The notes: a model not told the origin generated them from the sequence alone. A DNA stretch of 64,000 nt from Lachnospiraceae bacterium (GCA_900768755.1 CAAGDV010000031.1:1-64000); one strand, 5' to 3'; counted from the stretch's first letter, positions 45,081-54,583 are shown. Numbers and translations are program-made.

Positions 45081-45971
45081 ATGGATCAGGCTGAGAAACT
45101 ACGAGAAATGATAAAACAACAGAATCAGACCGCGCCGCAGAATTCCAGAATCATTACCGTCACCAGTGGAAAGGGCGGGGTCGGAAAGTCCAGCACATCG
45201 ATTAATCTGGCACTGCAGTTTCGCAGACAGGGCAAAAGGGTAATTATTTTTGATGCGGATTTCGGACTCGCCAATATAGAGGTTATGTTCGGCGTAATTC
45301 CGCAGTATACACTCGCTGACCTTATGTTTAAGGGAAAAGAGATAAAGGATATAATTACCGAGGGACCCGAGGGCGTTATGTTTATATCCGGCGGTTCGGG
45401 AATCGCAAAGCTTGTGAATCTCGACCATGAGCAGGTCAAAAGACTTGTGTATAAGATGTCGGAACTGGAGGAACTGGCGGATGTGATTATTATCGATACA
45501 GGTGCGGGAATATCTCCCGCAGTGCTCGAATTCGTGGCTGCAAGTCCCGAGGTGATACTTGTCACGACACCGGAGCCTACATCGATAACGGACTCATATG
45601 CGCTCCTTAAGGCGCTGTCAATGCACAAAGGATATGACAAGGACAGGACCAAAATAATGGTTCTTGCCAACAAGGTTAACTCTGTAACAGAGAGCAGAAA
45701 TATTTACGAGAAATTATCTGCGGTTGTTGAGCGCTTTCTCAACATTCAGTTAAGATATCTGGGAGCAGTTCCGCAGGATGCGGCAATCGGCAAGGCAGTT
45801 ATGAAGCAGCAGCCGGTTACAATTGCTTTTCCGGGCTCAACTCCTACAAAGGCCTACCTGACCATCAGCAAACGCCTGGCGGCCAACAGCACGGGTCAGG
45901 AGAATGATGAAAGAAGGAGCATTTCGAAGTTCTTCAGTCGGGTCTTCGGCTCCAAAAAGAAGGATAATTAA
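45081..45971 (+). CDS. flhG: Flagellar number regulator FlhG (MinD-like ATPase)
   Basis: A 296-aa ParA/MinD family ATPase. An N-terminal FlhF-activating helix (MDQAEKLREMIKQQN) precedes the deviant Walker A KGGVGKSS (residues 31-38); Walker A' and B are seen in IIFDADFGLANIEVMFG and DVIIIDTGAGISP. A C-terminal basic tail (SKFFSRVFGSKKK) may bind membrane. ATG 45081 follows GGAGGG (45071-45076); the frame is open upstream into flhF but has no start support there. Confidence 0.95.
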   Translation: MDQAEKLREMIKQQNQTAPQNSRIITVTSGKGGVGKSSTSINLALQFRRQGKRVIIFDADFGLANIEVMFGVIPQYTLADLMFKGKEIKDIITEGPEGVMFISGGSGIAKLVNLDHEQVKRLVYKMSELEELADVIIIDTGAGISPAVLEFVAASPEVILVTTPEPTSITDSYALLKALSMHKGYDKDRTKIMVLANKVNSVTESRNIYEKLSAVVERFLNIQLRYLGAVPQDAAIGKAVMKQQPVTIAFPGSTPTKAYLTISKRLAANSTGQENDERRSISKFFSRVFGSKKKDN

Positions 45972-45986
45972 GGAGGCTTGTACAGG

Positions 45987-46712
45987 GTGGCACGTATAAT
46001 TGCTGAAGGAATGAAGGTTGACCTTAAGGAAATACTCAACGAAAAAGAAATTAAAGACGGTAAGACCGCAAAGACTTATGTCAGTCAGATTCTGGAGATA
46101 AAAGATGACGAGAACATGAAGCTCGCAATGCCCATGGTGCAGGGAAGGCTCATCCCGCTTGCAAAGGGTGAGAAGTTCGAAGCATTTTTCTATACGGCAA
46201 AAGGTCTGTACGCAACCAGAGTATTGATTCTGGAAAGGTACAAGACAGGAAATATATATTCGCTTGACATTGAGATTCTGGCGGAGTTAAAGAAGTTTCA
46301 GAGAAGGCAGTATTTCAGGCTCGAGAAAAGCATTCCCGTCATGTATACGCAGATTACGGAACAGGAGAGAGACAGCATATTAAACGGCGATTTGCGGGTC
46401 GAAGATGTCGTGATGAACAACATCTATTCCGAGGGCGTGAGTCTTGATGTGAGCGGCGGCGGAATGAGGCTTGTCGGAGATTTGAAGATAGACAAAGCTA
46501 CGCCACTGATACTCAATTTCAACATAGCAATGGATTCGGGAATGAAGAATTTTAAGCTGCTTGCGAATACAATCAAGTCGGAGCAGTTGGGCATGAGACG
46601 CGACAAATTCGAAGAGAGAGTCGAGTTTATGAACATCACCCCGGAGGACAGGGAAGTGCTCATCAGATATATTTTTGAGGAGCAGAGAAAGAGCAGAAGA
46701 AACACCATGTAA
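45987..46712 (+). CDS. PilZ-domain c-di-GMP receptor, YcgR/YpfB (DgrA)-like
   Basis: A 241-aa protein with a YcgR-N/PilZN-like domain (residues 1-98) and a PilZ domain. Both c-di-GMP-binding motifs are intact: RRQYFR (residues 106-111) and DVSGGG (154-159). In Bacillus YpfB/DgrA and Gram-negative YcgR act as motility brakes by contacting the motor. GTG 45987, 10 nt after AGGAGG (45971-45976), is preferred to TTG 45978, which is only 1 nt from that site. Placement between flhG and cheB points to flagellar, not pilus, control. Confidence 0.9.
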   Translation: MARIIAEGMKVDLKEILNEKEIKDGKTAKTYVSQILEIKDDENMKLAMPMVQGRLIPLAKGEKFEAFFYTAKGLYATRVLILERYKTGNIYSLDIEILAELKKFQRRQYFRLEKSIPVMYTQITEQERDSILNGDLRVEDVVMNNIYSEGVSLDVSGGGMRLVGDLKIDKATPLILNFNIAMDSGMKNFKLLANTIKSEQLGMRRDKFEERVEFMNITPEDREVLIRYIFEEQRKSRRNTM

Positions 46713-46726
46713 GCGAGGTTTTGAAT

Positions 46727-47881
46727 ATGGGCAGAAAATTTTTAATAATTGATGACTCTGCACTTATGAGAAGGGTAATATCTGATATAATTAAACAAAA
46801 CAGTGAATACGAAGTGTTGGATGTTGCCGTTGACGGTGTGGACGGACTTGACCGTCTGGTGAGTCATCCCGGGTTTTATGATCTGGTAATTCTTGATATC
46901 AATATGCCGAAGATGAATGGGTTGGAGCTTTTGGCAATGCTGCAGAAGAACCATATGCATGAGGCAGTTGTGGTTGTAAGCACCGTGGCCAAGGAAGGCG
47001 CTAAGGAGACGATTCAGGCACTGGAACTCGGAGCGCTGGATTTTGTCACCAAGCCGGAGAATTTTTACGAGGTCAAGGGAGAGGGATTTAAGACTAATCT
47101 GCTTTCGATGATTGAACTTGTCACGGGCAAGGATCTTAACCGCAAGAGGATTTCGTCAGCGGACAATGCACCGGCTGTCAGGATTCCGATTAAGCAGATG
47201 TTCAGTACATCTTCGGACAGTGCTGCAAAGGATAATACACCGCCTGTTTCCAGGGATATGTCAGAGGTGATTAAGAATTCCGCGAACGTAAAGAGCGGCA
47301 GGAAAAAGCTTGTTGCGCTCGCGTGCTCAACAGGAGGACCCAAATCCCTCCAGCAGGTTATTCCGCTTTTGCCGGGTAACCTTGATGCACCGGTTGTAAT
47401 GGTCCAGCACATGCCGAAAGGTTTTACCGCATCCCTTGCGATGCGCCTTAATTCCCTGGGCAGTATTCCGGTGACCGAGGCGAAGGACGGAGAGGCTCTT
47501 TTGAAGGGTCATGTCTACATTGCTCCGGGCGGAATGCACATAACGATTGAGCAGCAGGGAAACGGTCATGTGATAAGATATTTTGACATACCGCCTGTGG
47601 ATGCGCTTAAGCCATGCGCCAACATAATGTTTGATTCACTGAAGACATCAGGCTTTGATGAGATAACGTGCGTAGTGCTCACCGGAATGGGAGCGGACGG
47701 CACCAAGGGAATTAGGTCCCTTAAGGACAGCGGCAAGAAGCTGCACGTGATAAGCCAGGATGCCGACAGCTGTGTGGTATACGGAATGCCGCGCGCGGTA
47801 TATGAGTCAGGGCTGACCAACGAGGTCAGACCGTTAGATGAGATTGCAGAAAGTATTATTAAGAACGTGGGGGTATCTTAA
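46727..47881 (+). CDS. cheB: Chemotaxis methylesterase CheB
   Basis: A 384-aa protein: receiver domain with phospho-acceptor D57 (LVILDINMPKMNG), a linker of about 55 residues, and a methylesterase/deamidase domain with catalytic S201 (ACSTGGPKS), H228 (VQHMPKGF) and D324 (GMGADGTKG). It demethylates chemoreceptors for adaptation. The start ATG 46727 is 2 codons after an in-frame TTG. CheR, its partner, is not in the window. Confidence 0.96.
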   Translation: MGRKFLIIDDSALMRRVISDIIKQNSEYEVLDVAVDGVDGLDRLVSHPGFYDLVILDINMPKMNGLELLAMLQKNHMHEAVVVVSTVAKEGAKETIQALELGALDFVTKPENFYEVKGEGFKTNLLSMIELVTGKDLNRKRISSADNAPAVRIPIKQMFSTSSDSAAKDNTPPVSRDMSEVIKNSANVKSGRKKLVALACSTGGPKSLQQVIPLLPGNLDAPVVMVQHMPKGFTASLAMRLNSLGSIPVTEAKDGEALLKGHVYIAPGGMHITIEQQGNGHVIRYFDIPPVDALKPCANIMFDSLKTSGFDEITCVVLTGMGADGTKGIRSLKDSGKKLHVISQDADSCVVYGMPRAVYESGLTNEVRPLDEIAESIIKNVGVS

Positions 47882-49939
47882 ATGGACGTTAGCCAGTATC
47901 TTGAAATTTTTGTCGAGGAGACAAGAGAACATCTTCAGAACCTTAATGAGCATCTGCTGGTGCTTGAGAAGGAGCCTGAGAACAAGGACACAATCAATGA
48001 GATTTTCCGTGCGGCGCACTCCCTTAAGGGAATGGCCGGAACAATGGGATATAAGAGAATGCAGAATCTTACCCATGACATGGAGAATGTATTTTCCGAG
48101 ATCCGCAACGACAAGATGGCGGTTACATCTGAACTTGTCGATACGCTTTTTCAGTGCCTTGATGCCTTGGAGACATACCTTGATAATATTATCAATACCC
48201 AGGACGAAGGAACAGATGACAATGAGCCGATTATCAAGCTTCTGAACGATTTCCTTAACGGCAAAAGTAACGCTCCGGCTGCTAAGGAAGAGCCTGAAGA
48301 GAAAGCAGTCAAAGAGGAGAAGCCGGCTGAGAGTGCACCTGTGAAAGTCGAATTTGCCGATTTTGAGAAGCACGCAATTATGGAGGCGGCAAAGAAGAAT
48401 CTCAATGTGTACGGAATCGATGTCAATATTGACCATAACTGTATTTTGAAGGCGGCAAGGGCATTTCTTGTGTTCAAGGCCCTTGAAGAGCACGGAGAGA
48501 TTATTAAGTCAATTCCTTCAACCCAGGATATTGAGGATGAGAAGTTTGACTTTGATTTTAAAGTGTTTGTGATTTCCGGCGACCCGATGGACAAGGTGGT
48601 TGCGGCAGTTAAGAATGTGTCCGAGATTAAGGAAGCCACGGGCTCCGTAATAGAGATTAAAGAGGAACCGCCAAAAGAAGAACCCGCAAAGGAGACCAAG
48701 ACCAATTCCGATGCGCCAAAGCAGTCTGCTCCGGCAAGGGAGAATGCAAAGCCTCAGGGCGGCAGTTCATCAAAGCCGGTTGTTAACCGCTCAGTGCGTG
48801 TGGATATTGAGAAACTTGATGTCCTCATGAATCTTGTCAGTGAGCTTATCATTGCCAAGAACGGACTGGTATCGGCGAATAATTCCGAACAGATTTCACA
48901 GCACAGTCAGAGCTTTAACGAGCAGATTGAGTATCTTGAAAGAGTAACCACTAACCTTCATGAATCCGTTATGAATGTGCGAATGGTTCCGATTGAGACC
49001 GTTGTGAGCAGATTCCCGAGAATGATAAGGGACCTCAGCAAGAAGCTTGACAAGAAGATGGAGCTTTATATGAGCGGTGAGGACACCGAGCTTGACCGTA
49101 CCGTTATTGATGAAATTGGTGACCCTCTTATGCACCTTCTCCGTAACTCCGCCGACCACGGACTTGAGACGGCAGAGGTCAGAAGGGCGAAAGGGAAACC
49201 GGAGACAGGTTCTATTTTCCTTGACGCTTATCAGGACGGCAACAATGTTGTTATCGAGGTTAGGGATGACGGAAACGGAATAGATGTAGAGAAGGTTAAG
49301 AACAAAGCGATAGAGAAAGGCACGATTACGCCGGAGCAGGCTGAATCGATGACCGACAAAGAGATTATCAATCTTTTGTTCAGACCGAGTTTTTCAACCG
49401 CAGAGAAGGTTACGGATGTATCAGGACGCGGTGTCGGACTTGATGTTGTTAAGTCAAAGATTGAAGCGCTCGGCGGAGATGTTGAATGTCACAGCGTTTT
49501 GGGCGAGGGAAGTACTTTTACAATCAGACTTCCGCTTACACTTGCCATCATCCAGGCACTCATGGTTGAGCTCGGCAACGAGAAATATGCAATATCTCTC
49601 GGCTCAATCCAGACTGTTGAGGATATACCGGTGACGGATGTCAAATACGTTCAGGGCAAGGCTGTAATTACGCTCCGCGGAACCGTAATTCCTCTCATAA
49701 GACTCGGAGAGCTTCTGGAGGTTGAGCACACCAATACGGACAGTGACAGCCTGACGGTCGTTATCATCAAGAAGGGCGATAAGCTTGCCGGAATTGTTGT
49801 TGACAGACTGATCGGACAGATGGAGATAGTTATCAAGTCTCTCGGAAAATATATAAATATCAACAAGATGATCAGCGGAGCGACCATACTCGGAGACGGC
49901 GAGGTTGCACTCATCATCGATGCCAATGCGATTATGTAG
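47882..49939 (+). CDS. cheA: Chemotaxis histidine kinase CheA
   Basis: A 685-aa kinase. P1/HPt has phosphorylated H46 (FRAAHSLKGMAGT); P2 (CheY/CheB docking) at about residues 160-255; a Pro/Lys/Ser linker; P3 dimer helices (about 300-365); P4 ATPase with N box (HLLRNSADHGLE), G1 (VRDDGNGID) and G2 (SGRGVGLDVV); P5 CheW-like at about 540-685. The start codon directly abuts the cheB stop. It phosphorylates CheY and CheB. Confidence 0.97.
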   Translation: MDVSQYLEIFVEETREHLQNLNEHLLVLEKEPENKDTINEIFRAAHSLKGMAGTMGYKRMQNLTHDMENVFSEIRNDKMAVTSELVDTLFQCLDALETYLDNIINTQDEGTDDNEPIIKLLNDFLNGKSNAPAAKEEPEEKAVKEEKPAESAPVKVEFADFEKHAIMEAAKKNLNVYGIDVNIDHNCILKAARAFLVFKALEEHGEIIKSIPSTQDIEDEKFDFDFKVFVISGDPMDKVVAAVKNVSEIKEATGSVIEIKEEPPKEEPAKETKTNSDAPKQSAPARENAKPQGGSSSKPVVNRSVRVDIEKLDVLMNLVSELIIAKNGLVSANNSEQISQHSQSFNEQIEYLERVTTNLHESVMNVRMVPIETVVSRFPRMIRDLSKKLDKKMELYMSGEDTELDRTVIDEIGDPLMHLLRNSADHGLETAEVRRAKGKPETGSIFLDAYQDGNNVVIEVRDDGNGIDVEKVKNKAIEKGTITPEQAESMTDKEIINLLFRPSFSTAEKVTDVSGRGVGLDVVKSKIEALGGDVECHSVLGEGSTFTIRLPLTLAIIQALMVELGNEKYAISLGSIQTVEDIPVTDVKYVQGKAVITLRGTVIPLIRLGELLEVEHTNTDSDSLTVVIIKKGDKLAGIVVDRLIGQMEIVIKSLGKYININKMISGATILGDGEVALIIDANAIM

Positions 49940-49951
49940 GAGGGGAACACA

Positions 49952-50410
49952 ATGGAAAATATTAACAATAGCACTAATGAGTCAACCGCAGTACAATACA
50001 TAGTCATAAAGATAGGCAACGAACAGTACGGAATCAATATCAAATATGTCGATAACATCGTAAGAATGCAGGCGATTACAAGAGTGCCGAAGGCACAGCC
50101 TTATTTTGTCGGAGTTATCAACCTCCGCGGTGAGATAGTTCCGGTCATGAGTCTCAGAAAGAAGTTTGAGATTGAGGATGACGAGATAACGAACTCAACA
50201 AGAATTATTATTCTTAAGCCAGAGGCACAGTCAACAGTAGGTTTTCTTGTTGATGGCGTAAAAGAAGTTGTCACACTTTCGGAAGATGAGATTGAGAAAA
50301 ACAGCGTAAACGGCGCACAGGCATATATTTCGGCTGTGGGAAAACAAAACGGACAGTTGATTTCGCTTCTCTCAATACATTCCGTTATCGGCGATAAAGA
50401 GCAACAATAA
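49952..50410 (+). CDS. cheW: Chemotaxis coupling protein CheW
   Basis: A 152-aa SH3-like coupling protein linking CheA to receptors. Typical motifs: YIVIKIGNEQYGINIKYVD, YFVGVINLRGEIVPVMSLR and GFLVDGVKEVV. TAGGAGGGGA supplies the ribosome site. Normal length. Confidence 0.97.
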   Translation: MENINNSTNESTAVQYIVIKIGNEQYGINIKYVDNIVRMQAITRVPKAQPYFVGVINLRGEIVPVMSLRKKFEIEDDEITNSTRIIILKPEAQSTVGFLVDGVKEVVTLSEDEIEKNSVNGAQAYISAVGKQNGQLISLLSIHSVIGDKEQQ

Positions 50411-50433
50411 ATATTTATGGAAAGGACAAGAAG

Positions 50434-51054
50434 ATGTCTGAATTTTCTCTTGATGAATTGAGCGACCTTCAGTTTGATGTGCTTAAGGAAATCGGAAATA
50501 TCGGAGCAGGGAACGCAACAACGGCTCTGTCTCAGATTATGAATACGAAAATCGATATGGGTGTGCCAAAGGTTGCACTCGTTCCGTTGAGCGAGATAGC
50601 AGGAATTATCGGTTCCGAGGACCAGGTAATCTGCGGTATTCTTTTGGCGATGGAACAGGATGTAAGCGGTACAATGATGTTTCTTCTTAACGAGGAGTCA
50701 GCACAGACAATTGTTGCCTCTTTAATGCAGGCACCACCCAAACCATTTTCAGAGTTTGCTGAAATTGAATTATCCGCTTTGAGCGAGATAGGAAATATCA
50801 TTGCCGGCGCGTACCTTTCGGCACTGTCTACACTTACCAACCTTACAATAACGGCTTCAGTACCGGCAATTACGGTTGATATGGCGGGGGCAATTCTCTC
50901 CGTACCGGCGATTGAATACGGAAAAATAGGTGATAAAGTCCTTTTTATTGAGACCCAGCTGGGAGAAGATATTCTTTTGAACGGGTATATTGTTATGGTT
51001 CCGGAGATAGAGTCATACGGCAAGATACTGACGGCTCTGGGTATTGAAATATAA
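50434..51054 (+). CDS. cheC: CheY-P phosphatase CheC
   Basis: A 206-aa phosphatase with two E-x2-N active sites: LKEIGNIGAGNATTAL (E19, N22) and LSEIGNIIAGAYLSAL (E118, N121). CheC dephosphorylates CheY-P and binds CheD, forming the Firmicute adaptation loop. It is followed by cheD as in Bacillus. Confidence 0.95.
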   Translation: MSEFSLDELSDLQFDVLKEIGNIGAGNATTALSQIMNTKIDMGVPKVALVPLSEIAGIIGSEDQVICGILLAMEQDVSGTMMFLLNEESAQTIVASLMQAPPKPFSEFAEIELSALSEIGNIIAGAYLSALSTLTNLTITASVPAITVDMAGAILSVPAIEYGKIGDKVLFIETQLGEDILLNGYIVMVPEIESYGKILTALGIEI

Positions 51055-51072
51055 GAGACTTAATAGGTTTGG

Positions 51073-51570
51073 ATGATTATGGGTGAAATGATAAAAGTTG
51101 GAATGGCAGACCTGAATGTCTGCAAGGCTCCCGACTCGTTGACCACACTTGGTCTCGGGTCATGTATCGGAGCGTGTATATATGATCCGACTGCCAAAAT
51201 AGCCGGAATGGTGCATTTTATGCTGCCGGACAGCACAAGAATTAAATGCAATCAGAATAAAGCCAAATTCGGGGATACGGGAATTCTTGAACTTATAAGA
51301 CGCATGGAGGCAGAGGGCGCCGTCAGACGCCGTATGGTTGCCAAAATAGCGGGAGGCGCCAAGATGTTTGCCCTTGCGGCGGGCTCCAATCTCTCAAGTC
51401 TCAATATCGGCGACAATAATATTGAGTCGGCGCGCACCAACCTCAAAGCACTCGGAATAAAGATAATTGCAGAGGATGTTGCGCTTAATTACGGACGCAC
51501 AATTGAGTTTTATGCTGATGACGGAAGACTTCTCATCAAGTCCGTAGGTCACGAGAATAAGATAATATAG
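51073..51570 (+). CDS. cheD: Chemoreceptor glutamine deamidase CheD
   Basis: A 165-aa deamidase. The catalytic triad appears as C31 (LGSCIGACIYD), H48 (GMVHFMLP) and T55. CheD activates receptors by deamidation and stimulates CheC. ATG 51073 and ATG 51079 are both possible; the first fits AGG at 51065-51067 slightly better. Confidence 0.95.
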   Translation: MIMGEMIKVGMADLNVCKAPDSLTTLGLGSCIGACIYDPTAKIAGMVHFMLPDSTRIKCNQNKAKFGDTGILELIRRMEAEGAVRRRMVAKIAGGAKMFALAAGSNLSSLNIGDNNIESARTNLKALGIKIIAEDVALNYGRTIEFYADDGRLLIKSVGHENKII

Positions 51571-51589
51571 TCTGATAGGGAGTGATTTT

Positions 51590-51859
51590 ATGCAACAGGA
51601 GCACAAATATATGCCATTGGTTATTTCTTTGGCTGCGGGGCTTGTTGTCAGCATAATTACAATTATTAACAGGTATAATTCCATAACTGCGATACTGATA
51701 ATTCTTGGGGTATTGCTGGGATTCTACATACTGGGTCTTATTTTCAGGGCAATACTTCGTGCAACGGCAACCAAGGAGGAAGATTCTTCTGCGCAAGACG
51801 GAGAAGAATCAGAGACAGAGGCGGAGATGCCGGATGTCACAACAAACGACCGGGAGTAG
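51590..51859 (+). CDS. Small two-helix membrane protein between cheD and fliA
   Basis: An 89-aa protein with two membrane helices (about residues 9-27 and 33-55), short basic loop and an acidic, Glu/Asp/Ser-rich cytoplasmic tail (TKEEDSSAQDGEESE). It has a plausible ribosome site (AGGGAG 51577-51582) and tight spacing to both neighbours, so it is real. No family recognised. Bacillus has no obvious counterpart at this position. It may be a regulator of fliA or a motor accessory; that is a guess from location only. Confidence 0.72.
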   Translation: MQQEHKYMPLVISLAAGLVVSIITIINRYNSITAILIILGVLLGFYILGLIFRAILRATATKEEDSSAQDGEESETEAEMPDVTTNDRE

Positions 51860-51865
51860 TGAACT

Positions 51866-52630
51866 ATGGATGAAAAGGGAAGAAACAAGCTGTGGGAAGC
51901 GTATTTTGCCAACAAAACGCCCAAGCTTCGCGAACAGATAATAATTGAATATTCTCAGCTTGTTAAGCTCGTTGCCGGCAGACTCAGCATGTATCTGGGA
52001 TATAATGTCGAGTATGAGGATCTGGTGAGCTATGGCATTTTTGGACTTATTGATGCAATTGATAAATTTGACAGCACCAAAAATGTCAAATTTGAGACTT
52101 ATGCAAGCCTCAGAATCCGCGGCTCGATACTTGACCAGATCCGTAAAATGGACTGGATTCCGCGCTCCGTAAGGCAGAAGCAGAAGATGATTAGCGCAGC
52201 GTGCTCCAAGTTCGAGACCGAGAACGGACGTGCAGCCACCGACGAGGAGCTTGCGGGCGAACTGCTTGTGAGCGTTGACGAGCTGTACAACTGGCAGGAG
52301 CAGACAAAGGTCACTAACCTTATATCCCTTGATGAGTTTGTTGAGCAGGGCAGCGAGATGAAGATGGATGCCACTGCCAATTCGCATTATGAGCAACCGG
52401 AGAAGGTTGTGGAGAAGGAAGAACTCACAAAGATGATTGGGGAGGCTCTTTCACTTTTAACAGAGAAAGAGAAACAGGTTGTTTTGATGTACTATTATGA
52501 GGACATGTCATTAAAGGAAATAAGCGCCGTTTTGTCGGTGTCCGAATCCAGAGTGTCGCAGCTCCACACAAAATCTCTTGTGAAGCTTAAAAAGAGTCTC
52601 GGCGAATATATGAATATACTGAATGACTAG
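51866..52630 (+). CDS. fliA: Sigma-28 factor FliA/SigD for late flagellar genes
   Basis: A 254-aa sigma-70 family factor of the FliA/WhiG/SigD type. Region 2: YNVEYEDLVSYGIFGLIDAI and FETYASLRIRGSILDQIRKMDW. Region 3: SVRQKQKMISAACSKFE. Region 4: LKEISAVLSVSESRVSQLHTKSL. The family transcribes flagellin, chemoreceptor and autolysin genes after hook completion, under FlgM control; flgM and hag are not in this window. Confidence 0.96.
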   Translation: MDEKGRNKLWEAYFANKTPKLREQIIIEYSQLVKLVAGRLSMYLGYNVEYEDLVSYGIFGLIDAIDKFDSTKNVKFETYASLRIRGSILDQIRKMDWIPRSVRQKQKMISAACSKFETENGRAATDEELAGELLVSVDELYNWQEQTKVTNLISLDEFVEQGSEMKMDATANSHYEQPEKVVEKEELTKMIGEALSLLTEKEKQVVLMYYYEDMSLKEISAVLSVSESRVSQLHTKSLVKLKKSLGEYMNILND

Positions 52631-52638
52631 GGGGATTT

Positions 52639-54237
52639 ATGGCCAAGAACAGCTATTTTCAGTTGGAAAACACCGAAGACGGTATTTACATGAATATTAT
52701 CAAAGCCGAAGGCGGCAGGGAACTGACGCTTAACGATTTGATATCTTACTGCGACAGGAAAAATGTGCCCCAAGTCGGTCCTTTGGCACTTAGGACAGCG
52801 TTTGATGAGGCTTTGTATAAAGGAACAAAAGTCAAAATATCCGATGAATCTATAACCCCTTTTGCCGGCTGGTGTGAGTACAGAAAATCCGCTGACAACA
52901 TGAGGGTTATTGCCGTGATGTATCCCGGAATGATTGGCAGAACAGCCGTAAATGAGCATGAGGTAATGGCCGACCTTGCCAATCTCAAAGTGAAATACGG
53001 AATCGACAATTCAGCTGTGGCAGACATGGTCAGGAACGGAAAGTTTTTTGAAGAGATTCAGATTGCCGCGGGAACACCTGCCGAGGAAGGATATGACGCG
53101 GAGATAACATATCATTTTAATACCACAACCGACAACAAACCGAAGCTTAACGAGGATGGCTCCGTTGACTTCCATTCACTTGATATAATCAACAAGATTA
53201 ACAAAGGCGATGTGGTCGCTACTATCAGACCAGAGTATGCCGGAAAAGACGGAATGGACGTGTGCGGGTCGATTCTGAAGCCGAAAAAGGTTTACAAGAA
53301 GAGTTTCAAATATTCAAAGAACCTTGCCGTATCCGAGGACGGACTGTCTTTGTATTCACTTGTTACGGGACATGTGGCGTTGATTGACGATAAGGTGACT
53401 GTGTCAGATGAATTTGTTGTTGAGACTGATGTAGGAAACGAGACGGGAGATATAGATTTTGAAGGAAACGTTCACATTAAGGGGAGCGTTATTGCGGGAT
53501 TTAAGGTTACAGCGACCGGCAACGTTGTCATAGATAAGGTTGTGGAGGGAGCTAAAATTACTGCCGGCGGCAACATTATTCTCCGCCACGGAATTCAGGG
53601 AATGAACAAAGGTGAACTGCGTGCCGGCGGCAATATAGTAGCGACATTTATTGAGAGCGCTATTGTGCACGCAGGCGGAGACATCCAGACGGATGCTATT
53701 CTACACAGTAAGGTTTCAGCAGTGGGAACAATTGAAGTCGCGGGTAAGAACGGTTATCTTATCGGAGGTGTTGTGAGAGGCGGCAAGGGAATTACGGCCA
53801 AGATTATAGGCTCAGAGATGGGAACCAACACGATTGTCGGAGTGGGCAGTGACCCCGAGCTCACCGCAAGGCTTGAGGAGCTTAAGAAAGACATTGTCGT
53901 GAGTAACCAGAATAAGGAAAAATTGTCACAGATTCTCACGGCTTTAAGAAAACGTCAGGAGACGGAAGGAAAACTTGATGCTGCAAAGGCGGAGCTTTTC
54001 CAGAAATCAATGAAGAACTCAATTATGCTCGATAACCATATTAAGGAAATTCGCGCAGAATATGCAAAATGCAATGAGATGCTGACCAGCAATGACAACG
54101 CCAGAATAAAGATTACCGGTTCAATATATCCGGGAACCAAACTTGAGATAGGCAATATGGTTTTTTTCGTAAGAGAAAAATTCGATTTCTGTCAGTTTGC
54201 GATAGTGGAAGGCGATATCTCAAGGCTCAACCTGTAG
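52639..54237 (+). CDS. FapA/DUF342 polymer-forming-like protein
   Basis: A 532-aa soluble protein of the DUF342/FapA group. The N-terminal FapA-N domain covers residues 1-160; then a beta-helix with regular G-rich turns (GNVVIDKVVEGAKITAGGN, GELRAGGNIVATFIESA, GGVVRGGKGITAKIIGSEMG) and a C-terminal coiled coil (about 410-490). FapA of Vibrio was linked to membrane localisation of the glucose-specific EIIA protein; similar genes are common in Firmicute fla/che operons after fliA. Role here is unknown. Confidence 0.85.
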   Translation: MAKNSYFQLENTEDGIYMNIIKAEGGRELTLNDLISYCDRKNVPQVGPLALRTAFDEALYKGTKVKISDESITPFAGWCEYRKSADNMRVIAVMYPGMIGRTAVNEHEVMADLANLKVKYGIDNSAVADMVRNGKFFEEIQIAAGTPAEEGYDAEITYHFNTTTDNKPKLNEDGSVDFHSLDIINKINKGDVVATIRPEYAGKDGMDVCGSILKPKKVYKKSFKYSKNLAVSEDGLSLYSLVTGHVALIDDKVTVSDEFVVETDVGNETGDIDFEGNVHIKGSVIAGFKVTATGNVVIDKVVEGAKITAGGNIILRHGIQGMNKGELRAGGNIVATFIESAIVHAGGDIQTDAILHSKVSAVGTIEVAGKNGYLIGGVVRGGKGITAKIIGSEMGTNTIVGVGSDPELTARLEELKKDIVVSNQNKEKLSQILTALRKRQETEGKLDAAKAELFQKSMKNSIMLDNHIKEIRAEYAKCNEMLTSNDNARIKITGSIYPGTKLEIGNMVFFVREKFDFCQFAIVEGDISRLNL

Positions 54238-54288
54238 GATTTTGGAAAGAGGGCGATTAATATCAGACCGATTGAATTTAATGCATCG

Positions 54289-54573
54289 ATGGGAAGAACG
54301 CAGGACATCACTCCCATAAAACATGCCGATGATGTCAAACCGCTGGTGGAACAGCATCAGATTGCCGCCACAATCGAGAAACAGATAGAGACAAAGAATG
54401 AGCAGGTTTTCCAGAGGAAAGACAGCGATATGGACAAGGAATATGATGCTTCCAAAGGAAACGGGGGCAGTAATTCCCAGGGCGGTGACGGCAAAAGAAA
54501 AAAGAAAAAAGAAGATGACGGGGACGGTGTGGTAGTTATCAAATCGAGAGCTACCTTCGACATTAAGATTTAG
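54289..54573 (+). CDS. Small charged hypothetical protein
   Basis: At least 94 aa, highly charged, with a Gly/Ser/Lys low-complexity middle (SKGNGGSNSQGG, KRKKKKEDDGD) and a conserved-looking end (GVVVIKSRATFDIKI). The listed ATG 54289 has no ribosome site. The frame is open upstream to the fapA stop and reads IRPIEFNASM; the site AGAGGG (54248-54253) is 8 nt before ATC 54262, which suggests a rare non-ATG start. I do not recognise the family. It overlaps no gene and sits 10 nt before the SwrB-like gene. Confidence 0.65.
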   Translation: MGRTQDITPIKHADDVKPLVEQHQIAATIEKQIETKNEQVFQRKDSDMDKEYDASKGNGGSNSQGGDGKRKKKKEDDGDGVVVIKSRATFDIKI

Positions 54574-54583
54574 GTGAATTGTT

